Positions 1-8,871 of a stretch of DNA of 64,000 nt are shown piece by piece. Under the pieces are notes generated by a model. That model had not been told where the DNA came from. It ran no database searches and saw only the letters and a list, made by a program, of their open reading frames with translations. The stretch is from Mycobacterium yunnanensis. Its GTDB lineage: Bacteria > Actinomycetota > Actinomycetes > Mycobacteriales > Mycobacteriaceae. A program made the position numbers and the translations under genes. Positions within the stretch are counted from its first letter, which is position 1. Every line of letters begins with the position of its first letter. The stretch lies in contig NZ_JACKVK010000009.1 of the NCBI RefSeq assembly GCF_025823185.1, positions 372,001 to 436,000 on the forward strand, written 5' to 3'.

Positions 1-1374
1 GGGATAGTCCAGGTAGTCGGCCGCGGTCAGAGGGTGCGCATGGCCGGTGGCCTGCGCGTAGAAGCGGCGCTCGTCGACGATCCCCGACGCCGTCACCCGG
101 GTCGCGTCCCTGCCCAGACCCGGTGAATTCGCCGCCCAGAGCGACCAACCCACGATCGCCAGCCAGAACACCGCCGAGGCACCGGCGAGCAGGTAGCCCG
201 GACCGCGCACGGACCGCATGCCGGCCGGCAGCACGATGGGGATCACCGAAATTGGTGCGAGGAGGCAGAACAGCGGCGTGAGCAGCACGCGTCCGTGCAT
301 GAAATCGCCGCCTTGACGCACCCAGTAGACCGCCTGGACGAGGCCGCTGCACACCATGAAGACGACCACCGCCGTCGGGCTCTGCACCAGGCTGGTCCAC
401 CGGCCACGGGTACGGGTGGCGTGACCGCGCTTGCGCCACAACAGGCTTCGCACGCCGAGCAACAGCAGGCCGAGACCCCCGAGCAGCACCAGCGGTATCC
501 ACAGCAGGTACGGGTGGTTGAAGTTGGTGAGATACACGAAGCCTTGGGACCACTTGGATCCCGACGCGTCCTTGGCCACCGCGGTGCCGGGGACCAACAG
601 TCCGTAGTAACCCATCCGGAAGATCTGGTACAGCACGGGCAGCAGACCTCCCGCGACGACGATGAGCAGCCGTCGGCGCCAACCGTGCGCCGCGGCGAGC
701 ATCATCACCAACGCCACCCCACCGACGAGCGCGAGCTCGGGTCGGACCAGGACGCTGAGCCCCGCGAGGAAGGCCAGCGAGCCTTCGAAGAATCGACCCG
801 TCGCGTTGCCGCCGGTCTCGTTCGGCGGGGGCGGATTGACCCGCGGGGCCTGCGACCAGCAGACCAGCATCCACCACAGCAGGCCCAGATAGGCAAGTAT
901 CAAACCGTTCTCGAGCCCCGAGGTGGCGAAGTCGCGCGCAGGCGGGATCGCGACGTACACCAGGGCCCCGGCCGGAAGCAACAACGCCTGCCTGCCACGC
1001 AGCCCCGGTGCGTACAGCCGCCCGGTGCCCAGCATCACCAGCACGATGCCGGCCACGCTCAACGTCAGGGCCAGGGTCAAGACCACGTATTCGAGTTGGA
1101 GTGGGCCACCGATCCAGGCCCAGAACGTGACCAGATAGGTCCACACCGTGGACGTGTTGGCCTCGACCCGTTCCCCTTGGTTGAAGACGGGGCCGTTGCC
1201 CGCCAACAGGTTCCGAACGGTGCGCAGGACGATCAGGCCGTCGTCGGCGATCCACCGGCGCTGCCAGGCGCCCCACCCGAACAGCGCCCCGACGACCACC
1301 ACGCTGAACCACAGGCTGATGCGGACGGTTGGGGTGAAGCGGAAGGCCGGCCAGCGCGCCAGCCGGGCCGCCAT
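1..1374 (-). CDS. aftB: AftB, terminal beta-(1->2) arabinofuranosyltransferase (3' end outside window)
   Basis: Only the first 458 residues lie in the window; the gene continues off the left edge (the family is about 630 residues). The protein is a GT-C type polytopic membrane enzyme that caps arabinan with beta-1,2 arabinofuranose from decaprenyl-phospho-arabinose. A first membrane helix spans about residues 18-36. The conserved extracytoplasmic loop follows, with acidic pair D44-D45 and the GERVEANTS segment near 67-75, as in M. tuberculosis Rv3805c. Several more hydrophobic helices follow. I took the ATG at 1374. An in-frame GTG at 1413 would add 13 residues and overlap the end of ubiA. 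It is the last visible gene of the glf-glfT2-PAP2-ubiA-aftB cell-wall operon. Identity is secure from sequence and order; the exact start is less so. Confidence 0.93.
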   Translation of the reverse strand, partial: MAARLARWPAFRFTPTVRISLWFSVVVVGALFGWGAWQRRWIADDGLIVLRTVRNLLAGNGPVFNQGERVEANTSTVWTYLVTFWAWIGGPLQLEYVVLTLALTLSVAGIVLVMLGTGRLYAPGLRGRQALLLPAGALVYVAIPPARDFATSGLENGLILAYLGLLWWMLVCWSQAPRVNPPPPNETGGNATGRFFEGSLAFLAGLSVLVRPELALVGGVALVMMLAAAHGWRRRLLIVVAGGLLPVLYQIFRMGYYGLLVPGTAVAKDASGSKWSQGFVYLTNFNHPYLLWIPLVLLGGLGLLLLGVRSLLWRKRGHATRTRGRWTSLVQSPTAVVVFMVCSGLVQAVYWVRQGGDFMHGRVLLTPLFCLLAPISVIPIVLPAGMRSVRGPGYLLAGASAVFWLAIVGWSLWAANSPGLGRDATRVTASGIVDERRFYAQATGHAHPLTAADYLDYP

Positions 1375-1390
1375 GCCCTGGCCCGCAGCG

Positions 1391-2308
1391 TCAGCTGAAG
1401 AACGCTGCGGCACCAAGGGATCCGATCAAGGCGATGGCGAGAAATTGCAAGACGTGGTCGCGTAGCGCAATGTCCTCGGGTTCGCCGGCCATTCCCCCGT
1501 CGACGTCCACCGCGTACCGCAGGATCGCGATGGTGAACGGAATCATCGAGATGGCGAACCACGAGCCGTCAGTGATGCGGTCACGCTCGAACGCCCACAA
1601 GCCGTAACACACCACCACCGCAGTCGCCGACAACGTCCAGACGAAGCGCAGGTACGAGGCCGTGTAGCTCTCGAGCGACTTGCGGATCTTGGCGCCGGTG
1701 CGCTCGGCGAGCTGCAGTTCGGCGTACCGCTTCCCGGCCACCATGAACAGCGAGCCGAACGCCATGACGAGCAGGAACCACTGCGACAGCGGGATGCCTG
1801 CGGCGGCGCCACCGGCGATCGCCCTGATCAAGTAGGCCGACGACACGATGCAAATGTCGAGGACTGCTTGATGTTTGAGGCCGAAGCAGTAGGCCAGCTG
1901 GATGGTGAGATAGACCGCGATGACGATCGTCAGGTTGGGGGTGACGAGCCACGAGACGGTCAGCGCGACGACGGCAAGCACCACGGCGAGCACGTACGCG
2001 AGCCGCTGCGGCACGACGCCGGCGGCGATGGGCCGGAATCGCTTGGTGGGGTGCGCGCGGTCGGCCTCGACGTCGCGGGCGTCGTTGACCAGGTAGATCG
2101 AGGACGCCGCCAAACTGAAGCACACGAACGCGATTCCGACGTCGGTCAGCACCTCGCGGTAGTCGTACTTCACGTCTCCGCCGAAGGCGAACAGCGGTGC
2201 CGCGAGCACCAGGAGGTTCTTCACCCACTGGCGAGGCCGCAGCGCCTTGACCAGACCGATGGCGAGGTTCTTGGGTGGACCCGCCACCGGCGGGGCTTCC
2301 TCACTCAT
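1391..2308 (-). CDS. ubiA: UbiA, decaprenyl-phosphate phosphoribosyltransferase (DPPR synthase)
   Basis: This 305-residue integral membrane prenyltransferase transfers phosphoribose from PRPP to decaprenyl phosphate, the first committed step towards the arabinose donor DPA. The aspartate motif NDxxDxxxD is present at N75-D83, followed by the basic patch RAHPTKRFRP. About eight or nine hydrophobic helices follow. The length matches M. tuberculosis Rv3806c (about 302). The ATG at 2308 overlaps the stop of the upstream phosphatase gene (ATGA) and is preceded by GGAAGGAG, so translational coupling is likely. Mutations in this gene are known to contribute to ethambutol resistance in M. tuberculosis. 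Confidence 0.95.
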   Translation of the reverse strand: MSEEAPPVAGPPKNLAIGLVKALRPRQWVKNLLVLAAPLFAFGGDVKYDYREVLTDVGIAFVCFSLAASSIYLVNDARDVEADRAHPTKRFRPIAAGVVPQRLAYVLAVVLAVVALTVSWLVTPNLTIVIAVYLTIQLAYCFGLKHQAVLDICIVSSAYLIRAIAGGAAAGIPLSQWFLLVMAFGSLFMVAGKRYAELQLAERTGAKIRKSLESYTASYLRFVWTLSATAVVVCYGLWAFERDRITDGSWFAISMIPFTIAILRYAVDVDGGMAGEPEDIALRDHVLQFLAIALIGSLGAAAFFS

Positions 2309-2829
2309 GCGCCTGTCTCCTTCCGGTCCGGGACCGCCTCGACCGTCTTGGCCACGACCGCGCCGACGGCCACTCCCGTGAGCACGTCGGTCGGATAGTG
2401 CACTCCGAGCACCAAGCGCGACAACGCCATCGGCGGCACCAGCAGCCACGGCAACGGAAGCCCCGAGGCGCGCCCCAGCAGAATCGCCGCCGCGGTGGTC
2501 GAGGTCGCGTGGGCCGACGGGAAGCTCAGCCGGCTCGGAGTCGCCACGTTGACCGCGATGGACGGGTGATGCGGCCGCTGACGCTTCACCACGCGCTTGA
2601 TGACGACGGCGGCGGCGTGCGCCAGGAACGCGCCGGCACCGGCGGTCAGCCAGACCTGGCGACGTTTCGGCTGCAGCAGCGCGCCGAGGATCGACACGGC
2701 GATCCAGCCTGCGCTGTGCTCGCCGAAGTGCGACAAGGCGCGCGCCCCGGGCAGGACGCCGGGACGTCCGGCCAGCGTCGACTGCACGGCCACCAGCGCG
2801 GCGTCCTCGCCCCGCAGGGTGTCGGTCAC
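2305..2829 (-). CDS. PAP2-family phosphatase, probable decaprenylphosphoryl-5-phosphoribose phosphatase
   Basis: This is a 174-residue PAP2 (phosphatidic acid phosphatase type 2) membrane protein, the counterpart of Rv3807c. All three signature motifs are visible: KxxxRP around residues 82-86, PSAH at 104-107, and SRxxxxxHxxxD with H144 and D148. It lies between ubiA and glfT2, and the likely role is removal of the 5-phosphate from DPPR to give decaprenylphosphoryl ribose; this role is inferred from context and family. The GTG start at 2829 shares GTGA with the glfT2 stop, and its own stop shares ATGA with ubiA. Upstream in-frame sequence belongs to glfT2 in another frame, so the short form is the right one. 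Confidence 0.9.
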   Translation of the reverse strand: MTDTLRGEDAALVAVQSTLAGRPGVLPGARALSHFGEHSAGWIAVSILGALLQPKRRQVWLTAGAGAFLAHAAAVVIKRVVKRQRPHHPSIAVNVATPSRLSFPSAHATSTTAAAILLGRASGLPLPWLLVPPMALSRLVLGVHYPTDVLTGVAVGAVVAKTVEAVPDRKETGA

Positions 2830-4778
2830 CGGGACACTTCCGCCGGAGCCTTCGCAGCGGGCAACAGGACGGTCTCCCACTTCTGCGTGCTGGTCAGCGT
2901 GGGCAGCGCGCCGCGGTACACCTTGCGCATCCGGTTGAACTTGCGCAGCAGCAACGCCTGTCGCTTCAGCGATTCGCGGAGCAGGTCGAACATCTTGGCA
3001 CGGTCGCGCTGGCGGTACACGACGCCGCGGCCGTCGGCGGTGGTGACGGTGACGCCGTCGACCCGCGACAGCGAGAACCATCGTGCGTCCTGCGTGGCGA
3101 CGTTGATCTGCGGCCGCACGTGATGTTGCGGGTCATGGGCCTTCAGTTGGTGCAGGACGCCCCGCGACAGGCGCACGGCGATGGAGACGGGGCTGACCGG
3201 GATCTGAACTTTCTTGCGCCACCGCTTGTCCGACGGCGTTGGCAGCGACGTCGCGCTCGGAAGCACCACGGCGTCGGGGAAGTCCGAGCGCATCTTGCGC
3301 ACCTCGGGTAGCGCCGACTCGAGGATGGAGAAGATGTGGTCGGGGCCGGCGAGGAAGTCGTCCATCGCCTTGTTCTGAATCGCCACCGTCGAATATTCCA
3401 GGCACAGAAGGTGTTTCAGCGTCGCCTTGAGATGGCTGGCCACCAGGCCGGTGATGTTGCCGTCCCAGTGCAGGGCGGCCACCACCAATCGGTTGCGCAG
3501 GTGGAAGTAGGCCTGCCAGTCGATGGCGTCGTCCTTGTCGCTCCAGGCCATGTGCCAGATGGCCGCGCCCGGCAGCGTCACCGTCGGGTAGCCGTGTTCG
3601 CCTGCGCGCAAGCCGTATTCGCAGTCGTCCCACTTGATGAACAGGGGAAGTGGCTGACCGAGCTCCTCGGCGACCGGCCGCGGGATCATGCACATCCACC
3701 AGCCGTTGAAGTCGACGTCGACGCGGCGGTGCAAGAGCTTGCTGCGGTATTCCTCTTCGGCGGCAAGCGGATACTTCGCGAAGTTGTGGTCGTATTCGGT
3801 GTTGACCGCGTTGGTCCACATGAAGTCGGCCTGCCCGACCATCTCACCCATGACGTGCAGGTGCGAGGGCTCCTGCAGGTTGAGCATCTGCCCGCCGACC
3901 AACGTCGGCACCTTGGCGAAGCGGTTGAACGCGAGCGCCCGCAGGATGGAGTCCGGCTCGATGCGGATGTCGTCGTCCATGAACAGGATCTGTTCGCAGG
4001 ACGTGTTCTTGAGCGCTTCGTACATCACCCGGCTGTACCCGCCGGAACCGCCCAGGTTGGGCTGGTCGTGGATCGTCAACCGGTTGCCAAGGGCCGCAGC
4101 CGCTTCGGCGAAGCCGGGGTTGTCCTTGGCCTTGCTGGTGCCCTGGTCGGTGACGATCACCGCGGAGATGACCTCGTCGACCAATGGGTCCGACGTCAGG
4201 GCGGCGAGGGCGCTGACCGCGTCCGACGGCCGGTTGAAGGTCGGGATGCCGATGGCGACGTCGGCGCGACCCGGGGCCGGGATCGGGGCGTACCAACCGG
4301 CGCTGTGCACCGTCACCTTGCTGTCGGTGGTGATGTCGAACCAGATCCAGCCGCCGTCCTCGAACGGGTCGAGGCCGACCTCGAATTCGGTGACCGAGGG
4401 ATTGTCCGGTCCGGAGCTGACGGCCTCGGTGCCGCCCACGGTGATGCGGGAGCCGGTGGCCTTGGAGCGGTACACGTCGATGCGGGCGCTGCCCGTCAAC
4501 TCGACCCGCAGCACCACCGATTCGAGGATGGACCACCGCCGCCAGTAGCTGGCCGGGAAGGCGTTGAAGTAGGTCGCGAACGACACCTCGGACTCGGTGC
4601 CGATCTCCAGGGTGGTGCGGGTCGGCGGGTGGGCGCGACGCGCGTTGGTCTCGGATTCCTCGATGTAGAGCTTGCGCACGTCCAGCGGCTCGCCGGGTCG
4701 GGGCAAGATGATGCGGGACAGCAGGCTGACCGCCTTGGACTGTCCGGCGTCGAGCGCGCCCGACGGAGTGTCACTCAT
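2826..4778 (-). CDS. glfT2: GlfT2, bifunctional UDP-galactofuranosyltransferase
   Basis: GlfT2 polymerises the galactan of arabinogalactan by adding alternating beta-1,5 and beta-1,6 galactofuranose residues from UDP-Galf. The 650-residue protein has an N-terminal beta-sandwich region (about 1-165), a GT-A fold (about 170-410) and a C-terminal helical region. Key sites are visible: the metal-binding FMDDD with D268-D270, the IKWDD segment with D384-D385, and H409 in the IWHMAW segment. The sequence closely follows Rv3808c throughout. The ATG at 4778 was chosen. A TTG at 4784 overlapping the glf stop (TTGA) is an alternative that adds two residues. Confidence 0.96.
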   Translation of the reverse strand: MSDTPSGALDAGQSKAVSLLSRIILPRPGEPLDVRKLYIEESETNARRAHPPTRTTLEIGTESEVSFATYFNAFPASYWRRWSILESVVLRVELTGSARIDVYRSKATGSRITVGGTEAVSSGPDNPSVTEFEVGLDPFEDGGWIWFDITTDSKVTVHSAGWYAPIPAPGRADVAIGIPTFNRPSDAVSALAALTSDPLVDEVISAVIVTDQGTSKAKDNPGFAEAAAALGNRLTIHDQPNLGGSGGYSRVMYEALKNTSCEQILFMDDDIRIEPDSILRALAFNRFAKVPTLVGGQMLNLQEPSHLHVMGEMVGQADFMWTNAVNTEYDHNFAKYPLAAEEEYRSKLLHRRVDVDFNGWWMCMIPRPVAEELGQPLPLFIKWDDCEYGLRAGEHGYPTVTLPGAAIWHMAWSDKDDAIDWQAYFHLRNRLVVAALHWDGNITGLVASHLKATLKHLLCLEYSTVAIQNKAMDDFLAGPDHIFSILESALPEVRKMRSDFPDAVVLPSATSLPTPSDKRWRKKVQIPVSPVSIAVRLSRGVLHQLKAHDPQHHVRPQINVATQDARWFSLSRVDGVTVTTADGRGVVYRQRDRAKMFDLLRESLKRQALLLRKFNRMRKVYRGALPTLTSTQKWETVLLPAAKAPAEVSR

Positions 4779-4780
4779 GC

Positions 4781-6016
4781 TCAACTGCTTTCGTCTTCTG
4801 AGGTCGACAGCGGACTGCCGTCGCGCAGGTGCGGCGCCAGCGTGTTGTCGAACATGTTCAGCGCACTGGCGATCGCCATGTGCATGTCGAGGTACTGATA
4901 GGTGCCAAGGCGGCCGCCGAACAGGACCTTGCCCGACGCCGTCTCGGCGCGGGCCAGCTCGCGATACGCCGTGACCATCGCACGGTCCTCGGGAGTGTTG
5001 ATCGGGTAGTAGGGCTCGTCGTCGTCCTTGGCGAACCGACCGTACTCACGCATGATCACGGTCTTGTCGGCCGGATGGGTCCGCTCCGGGTGGAAGTGAC
5101 GGAACTCGTGGATCCGGGTGTACGGCACGTCGGCGTCGTTGTAGTTCATGACGGGGGTGCCCTGAAAGTCCCCGGTGTCGAGGACTTCGGTCTCGAAGTC
5201 CAGGGTCCGCCAGCCGAGCCGGCCCGCGGAGTAGTCGAAGTAGTGGTCCAGCGGGCCGGTGTAGACGACCGGGGCCTCGGGGTTGGCGGCCCGCAGCTCG
5301 TCGCGGACGTCGAACCAGTCGGTGTCGAGCCGCACCTCGATCCGCTCGTCGGCAGCCATGTTCTGCAGCCATGCGGTGTAACCGTCGACCGGAAGGCCTT
5401 CGTAGGTGTCGTTGAAGTAGCGGTTGTCGAAGGTGTAGCGAACCGGCAGCCGGGTGATGTTGCTGGCAGGCAGGTTCGTCGGATCGGTCTCCCACTGCTT
5501 GGCCGTGTAGTGCTTCATGAACGCCTCGTAGAGCGGGCGTCCGATCAGGCTGATCGCCTTCTCCTCGAAGTTCTGGGCGTCCTTGGAGTCGAACTCGGCG
5601 GCCTGCTCGGCGATCAGGGCACGAGCTTCGTCGGGAGTGAAGTACCGACCGAAGAACTGCGAGACCAGACCGAGCCCCATCGGGAATTGGTAGGCCTGCC
5701 CGGCGTGCATGGCGAAGACGCGGTGCTGATACCCGGTGAACTCGGTGAACTGCCGGACGTAATCCCATACCCGCTGATTGGAGGTGTGGAAGAGGTGCGC
5801 GCCGTACTTGTGGATCTCGATGCCGGTCTGCGGCTCGCGCTCGGAGTAGGCGTTGCCGCCGATGTGGGAGCGACGGTCGAGCACGAGGACGCGCTTGTCG
5901 AGTTGGGTGGCCACGCGTTCGGCGATCGTCAGGCCGAAGAATCCGGAGCCGACGACTATGAGGTCAAAGCTGCCGGTGGGCTGTTGCGCAGCGACCCGGG
6001 AGGTAGGAGCTGTCAT
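4781..6016 (-). CDS. glf: Glf, UDP-galactopyranose mutase
   Basis: This cytoplasmic FAD enzyme interconverts UDP-galactopyranose and UDP-galactofuranose, the substrate of GlfT2 encoded just downstream. The protein has 411 residues against about 399 in M. tuberculosis. The FAD motif GxGxxG is at 23-28 and the HKYGAHLFHT and PINTPEDR segments are conserved. The ATG at 6016 is preceded, eight bases away, by a TACCCT hexamer and has no Shine-Dalgarno, so a leaderless message is plausible. An open frame extends upstream to 6103, but it lacks family similarity and runs through the promoter. It is the first gene of the galactan/arabinan operon and is divergent from erp. Confidence 0.96.
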   Translation of the reverse strand: MTAPTSRVAAQQPTGSFDLIVVGSGFFGLTIAERVATQLDKRVLVLDRRSHIGGNAYSEREPQTGIEIHKYGAHLFHTSNQRVWDYVRQFTEFTGYQHRVFAMHAGQAYQFPMGLGLVSQFFGRYFTPDEARALIAEQAAEFDSKDAQNFEEKAISLIGRPLYEAFMKHYTAKQWETDPTNLPASNITRLPVRYTFDNRYFNDTYEGLPVDGYTAWLQNMAADERIEVRLDTDWFDVRDELRAANPEAPVVYTGPLDHYFDYSAGRLGWRTLDFETEVLDTGDFQGTPVMNYNDADVPYTRIHEFRHFHPERTHPADKTVIMREYGRFAKDDDEPYYPINTPEDRAMVTAYRELARAETASGKVLFGGRLGTYQYLDMHMAIASALNMFDNTLAPHLRDGSPLSTSEDESS

Positions 6017-6024
6017 CGGCAGCA

Positions 6025-6030
6025 AGGGTA
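6025..6030 (-). promoter_or_regulatory. Probable -10 element of leaderless glf mRNA
   Basis: A TACCCT hexamer (TANNNT class) on the minus strand ends eight bases before the glf ATG, and there is no ribosome binding site between. This arrangement recurs many times in the window and fits leaderless transcription. Confidence 0.5.
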
Positions 6031-6152
6031 TCCGACTAGGGGGTCGCGACCCGAATGCGCGCTCGGCCGGTCGCCCGCCCACGGCAGGTCGCAATTCGCT
6101 CACGATTGCGCATCAACATCCGGAGCCACTCTGGCATCACCAGTCACAGCCG

Positions 6153-6158
6153 TACCAT
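6153..6158 (+). promoter_or_regulatory. Candidate -10 element for erp
   Basis: TACCAT lies in the 224-base divergent region between glf and erp, about 82 bases before the erp GTG. The implied leader carries a GAGGAG ribosome binding site at 6229-6234. No convincing -35 is visible. Confidence 0.3.
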
Positions 6159-6240
6159 CGAACGCGTTGCATCAGAACGTCCGCAGTCCATTTACACGGT
6201 CCAAAGAAGCCACGGTCCGAGAAAACACGAGGAGACTTCC

Positions 6241-7125
6241 GTGCCTAACCGTCGTCGACGCAAGCTCTCGACAGCCATGAGCGCAGTCGCCGCCCTGGCC
6301 GTCGCAAGTCCAGTTGCCGCTGTCGCATTGTCCGACATGTCGGCCACCACTCAGGCCGCGCCGCAGCACCGCGAGTTCGTCCAGGCCGCACTGGTGACCG
6401 ACCTGCCGAGTGAACTCCTCGGCGCCCTCTCGCAGGGCCTCTCGCAGTTCGGCGTCAACCTCCCGAGCGGAGTCCTGGGTGGCGCCCCGTCGGCGACGAC
6501 CCTGACCACTCCGGCACTGACCAGCCCCGGCCTAACCGCGCCCGGCCTGACCGCACCCGGCCTGACGACCCCCGGCTTGACCGCGCCCGGCCTGACGACG
6601 CCCGGTCTCACCACCCCGGGTCTCACGACGCCCGGTCTCACCACCCCCGGCCTGACCACTCCGGGTCTGGCCACACCCGGCCTGACGACGCCCGGCCTGA
6701 CGACCCCCGGCCTGACCACCCCGGGCCTCGCCGACGCCGGACTCACGAACCCCGCGCTGACCAGCCCTACCGCCGCGGTGCCCGGTTTGACCACACCGGC
6801 CGCCAACACCGGCCTCGGCCTCGGCGTCCCGGGTGCCGGCGAGGTGCCGATCGCCGCTCCGATCGGACTCGACCCGACGGCAGGCACCTACCCGATCCTC
6901 GGCGGCGATCCGGGACTCGGCCTCGGCGCGCCCGCGGCCAGCTCGGGTGGCGGCGGCCTGCTCGGCGACCTGAACAGCGCCGCGCAGTCCCTCGGCGCGG
7001 GCCAGGCGATCGACCTGCTCAAGGGCATGGTGATGCCCATGATCACCGGCGCCATTCAGAAGGGTGCGGCAGCGGCTCCCGCCGCGGCCGCGGCAGCACC
7101 GGCGGCCATCCCCGCCGCCTCCTAA
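6241..7125 (+). CDS. erp: Erp (PirG), exported repetitive cell-surface protein
   Basis: This is a 294-residue exported protein. It has a basic N-terminus (PNRRRRKLS) and a signal peptide of roughly 40 residues. A central region of proline-glycine-leucine-threonine pentapeptides (about residues 95-165) is followed by a conserved C-terminal domain ending in an Ala/Pro tail. Flanks such as ALSQGLSQFG and QAIDLLKGM match M. tuberculosis Rv3810, which is required for normal cell-wall integrity and virulence. The GTG start has GAGGAG six bases upstream. There are about 14 PGL(T/A) units, more than in M. tuberculosis. The molecular function of Erp is not established. Confidence 0.95.
   Translation: MPNRRRRKLSTAMSAVAALAVASPVAAVALSDMSATTQAAPQHREFVQAALVTDLPSELLGALSQGLSQFGVNLPSGVLGGAPSATTLTTPALTSPGLTAPGLTAPGLTTPGLTAPGLTTPGLTTPGLTTPGLTTPGLTTPGLATPGLTTPGLTTPGLTTPGLADAGLTNPALTSPTAAVPGLTTPAANTGLGLGVPGAGEVPIAAPIGLDPTAGTYPILGGDPGLGLGAPAASSGGGGLLGDLNSAAQSLGAGQAIDLLKGMVMPMITGAIQKGAAAAPAAAAAAPAAIPAAS
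6523..6732 (+). repeat. 15-base tandem repeats coding PGLT(A/T) pentapeptides in erp
   Basis: About 14 consecutive 15-base units encode P-G-L-(T/A)-(T/A/S). Neighbouring units are often nearly identical in DNA (several share CCCGGCCTGAC), so length change by slippage between strains is expected. Repeat number is known to vary between species. Confidence 0.9.
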
Positions 7126-7137
7126 GTCCTGCGACGA

Positions 7138-7190
7138 AACGGCACCGCAGAAGCCATCGGGACCTCCCGGCGCGGCTCTGCGGTGCCGTT
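7138..7190 (+). terminator. Hairpin terminator after erp
   Basis: A near-perfect inverted repeat pairs 7138-7155 (begins AACGGCACCGCAGA) with 7174-7190 (ends CTGCGGTGCCGTT), 13 bases after the erp stop. There is no U-tract, as is usual for mycobacterial intrinsic terminators. Confidence 0.75.
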
Positions 7191-7250
7191 GCGCGCGAGA
7201 CGGTCATTCGCCACGCCGTGTCGAAACACTGGTAACACCTGACACATACG

Positions 7251-7256
7251 TAACAT
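7251..7256 (+). promoter_or_regulatory. -10 element of probably leaderless mRNA for the PGRP/LGFP protein
   Basis: TAACAT ends seven bases before the GTG at 7264 and no ribosome binding site is present. Confidence 0.5.
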
Positions 7257-7263
7257 CGGCCCC

Positions 7264-8868
7264 GTGTCGTGCCGTCGCCAGCTCCCGTCGCTGCTCTTCT
7301 CGGCGGTCGCAGCGACCGCGGTGATGATGCCGTTGGCCGTCTACGGCCTGCCCGGTGACGACGCCGACCATCCGGTCGCCACCGCGCCCCTCATCGTCGA
7401 ACGGCCCCTGACCGGCGTCGGCGGCGGGGAGACCATTCGCGAACTGCACCAGGACACTCCCTTCGCCATGGTGGCGCTGACCGCCGACGATCTCAGCGGA
7501 ACCTCGGCCAGCGTGCGCGCCAAGAAGGCCGACGGATCCTGGGGTCCGTGGTACGACGCCGAGAACCTCGAGGGCGTCGGCCCCGACGGCGGCGGCGTGA
7601 AGGGCACCGACCCCGTCTTCGTCGGCCACACCACCGACGTCCAGATCAAGGTGGACCGCTCCGTACCCGAAGGCCCGGGCCTTCGGGCCCCCAAGCCCGA
7701 CCTGGGGTACGTCCCCGCCAACGCCGAACGTCCCCTGGGCCAAGACCTCAAGGCCGTATTGATCAGTCCTCCGCAAGCGCCGGTCGACATCTCCTCGATT
7801 CCCCCGGAGGCCGCGACTCCGCCCGGGGTGCCCCCGGCGATCATCGGGCGCGCCCAGTGGGGCGCCAACGAATCGGAGCTCTGCGGAAAACCCGTGTACG
7901 ACAACGGGGTTCGCGCTGGCATCGTCCACCACACCGCAGGCAGCAACGACTACGCCCCCGAGGACTCCGCCGGCATCGTCCGCTCCATCTTCGAATACCA
8001 CACCCGCACGCTCGGCTGGTGCGACATCGCCTACAACGCACTGGTCGACAAATACGGCCAGGTGTTCGAGGGCCGCGCAGGTGGCATGGACCGACCCGTC
8101 GAGGGCGCCCACACCGGCGGGTTCAACGCCGACACCTGGGGCGTCGCCATGCTCGGCAACTTCGACCTCATACCCCCGACACCCATTCAGCTGCGCACCA
8201 CCGGACGGCTGCTCGGCTGGCGGTTGGGCCTCGACCACGTCGACCCACTCGGTTCGGTCACCCTGACCTCGGCGGGCGGCTCGTTCACCAAGTTCCCCGG
8301 CGGCACCCCGGTCACGCTGCCGACGATCTTCACCCACCGCGACGTCGGCAACACCGACTGCCCCGGCAACGCCGCCTACGCCGCGATGCCCCTGCTCCGG
8401 GACACGGCCGCTCACTTCAACACCCCGATCGGGCCCCGCGATCTCGCCGACACCCTGCGCGGCGGCGCCATCTACGGCAAATGGGCCCAGATGGGCGGGG
8501 ACGCGAGCCCGCTCGGCGCACCGCAGACGCCCGAGACCCCCGGCGACGGCGCCTCGCGCTACGTCACCTTCGACAAGGGCGCGCTGTACTGGTCGCCCGA
8601 CAGCGGCGCCGAACCCGTCACCGGCGCGATCTACGAGGCGTGGGGACTGCTGGGCTTCGAACGCGGCGCCCTCGGACTGCCGACCAGCGGCGAGATCCAG
8701 GAACCGCAGTGGATCGTGCAGAACTTCCAGCACGGGACGCTGAACTTCGACCGCGAGCACGGCACCGTCACCCGCGTCATCGACGGGGTGGAGCTCGAGA
8801 TCCCCCTGCACCAAGGCGACGCACCGGTCCAGCTGGAGCGCTTCACGCCCATCGGCAACAAGGCCTGA
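7264..8868 (+). CDS. Secreted PGRP/amidase_2-domain protein with LGFP repeats
   Basis: This 534-residue secreted protein corresponds to M. tuberculosis Rv3811. A signal peptide covers about residues 1-29. After an N-terminal beta-rich region comes a peptidoglycan-recognition/amidase_2 domain (about 190-380). Candidate zinc ligands are H222 or H223, H358 and C366. The C-terminal 120 residues contain LGFP-type repeats (SPLGAP, GALGLPTSGEIQ), which usually bind the mycobacterial cell wall. It probably acts as an N-acetylmuramoyl-L-alanine amidase or wall-binding protein outside the membrane. Activity is inferred from the family. The gene is monocistronic between erp and the convergent HAD gene. 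Confidence 0.88.
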   Translation: MSCRRQLPSLLFSAVAATAVMMPLAVYGLPGDDADHPVATAPLIVERPLTGVGGGETIRELHQDTPFAMVALTADDLSGTSASVRAKKADGSWGPWYDAENLEGVGPDGGGVKGTDPVFVGHTTDVQIKVDRSVPEGPGLRAPKPDLGYVPANAERPLGQDLKAVLISPPQAPVDISSIPPEAATPPGVPPAIIGRAQWGANESELCGKPVYDNGVRAGIVHHTAGSNDYAPEDSAGIVRSIFEYHTRTLGWCDIAYNALVDKYGQVFEGRAGGMDRPVEGAHTGGFNADTWGVAMLGNFDLIPPTPIQLRTTGRLLGWRLGLDHVDPLGSVTLTSAGGSFTKFPGGTPVTLPTIFTHRDVGNTDCPGNAAYAAMPLLRDTAAHFNTPIGPRDLADTLRGGAIYGKWAQMGGDASPLGAPQTPETPGDGASRYVTFDKGALYWSPDSGAEPVTGAIYEAWGLLGFERGALGLPTSGEIQEPQWIVQNFQHGTLNFDREHGTVTRVIDGVELEIPLHQGDAPVQLERFTPIGNKA

Positions 8869-8871
8869 GCT

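Noticed and set aside
295..1398. 367-codon plus-strand frame at the left end
   Set aside because: It is opposite aftB, whose membrane helices and conserved GERVEANTS loop are clear on the minus strand.
3336..4898. 520-codon plus-strand frame opposite glfT2 and glf
   Set aside because: The minus strand carries well-conserved GlfT2 and Glf; the plus-strand translation is low-complexity Val/Gly/Arg/Asp without family features.
6523..6732. Regular repeats that could be mistaken for a CRISPR array
   Set aside because: They are contiguous 15-base in-frame codon repeats of erp without spacers.
7204..8814. 536-codon minus-strand frame opposite the PGRP/LGFP gene
   Set aside because: The plus strand has a signal peptide and PGRP motifs; the opposite frame is a shadow.
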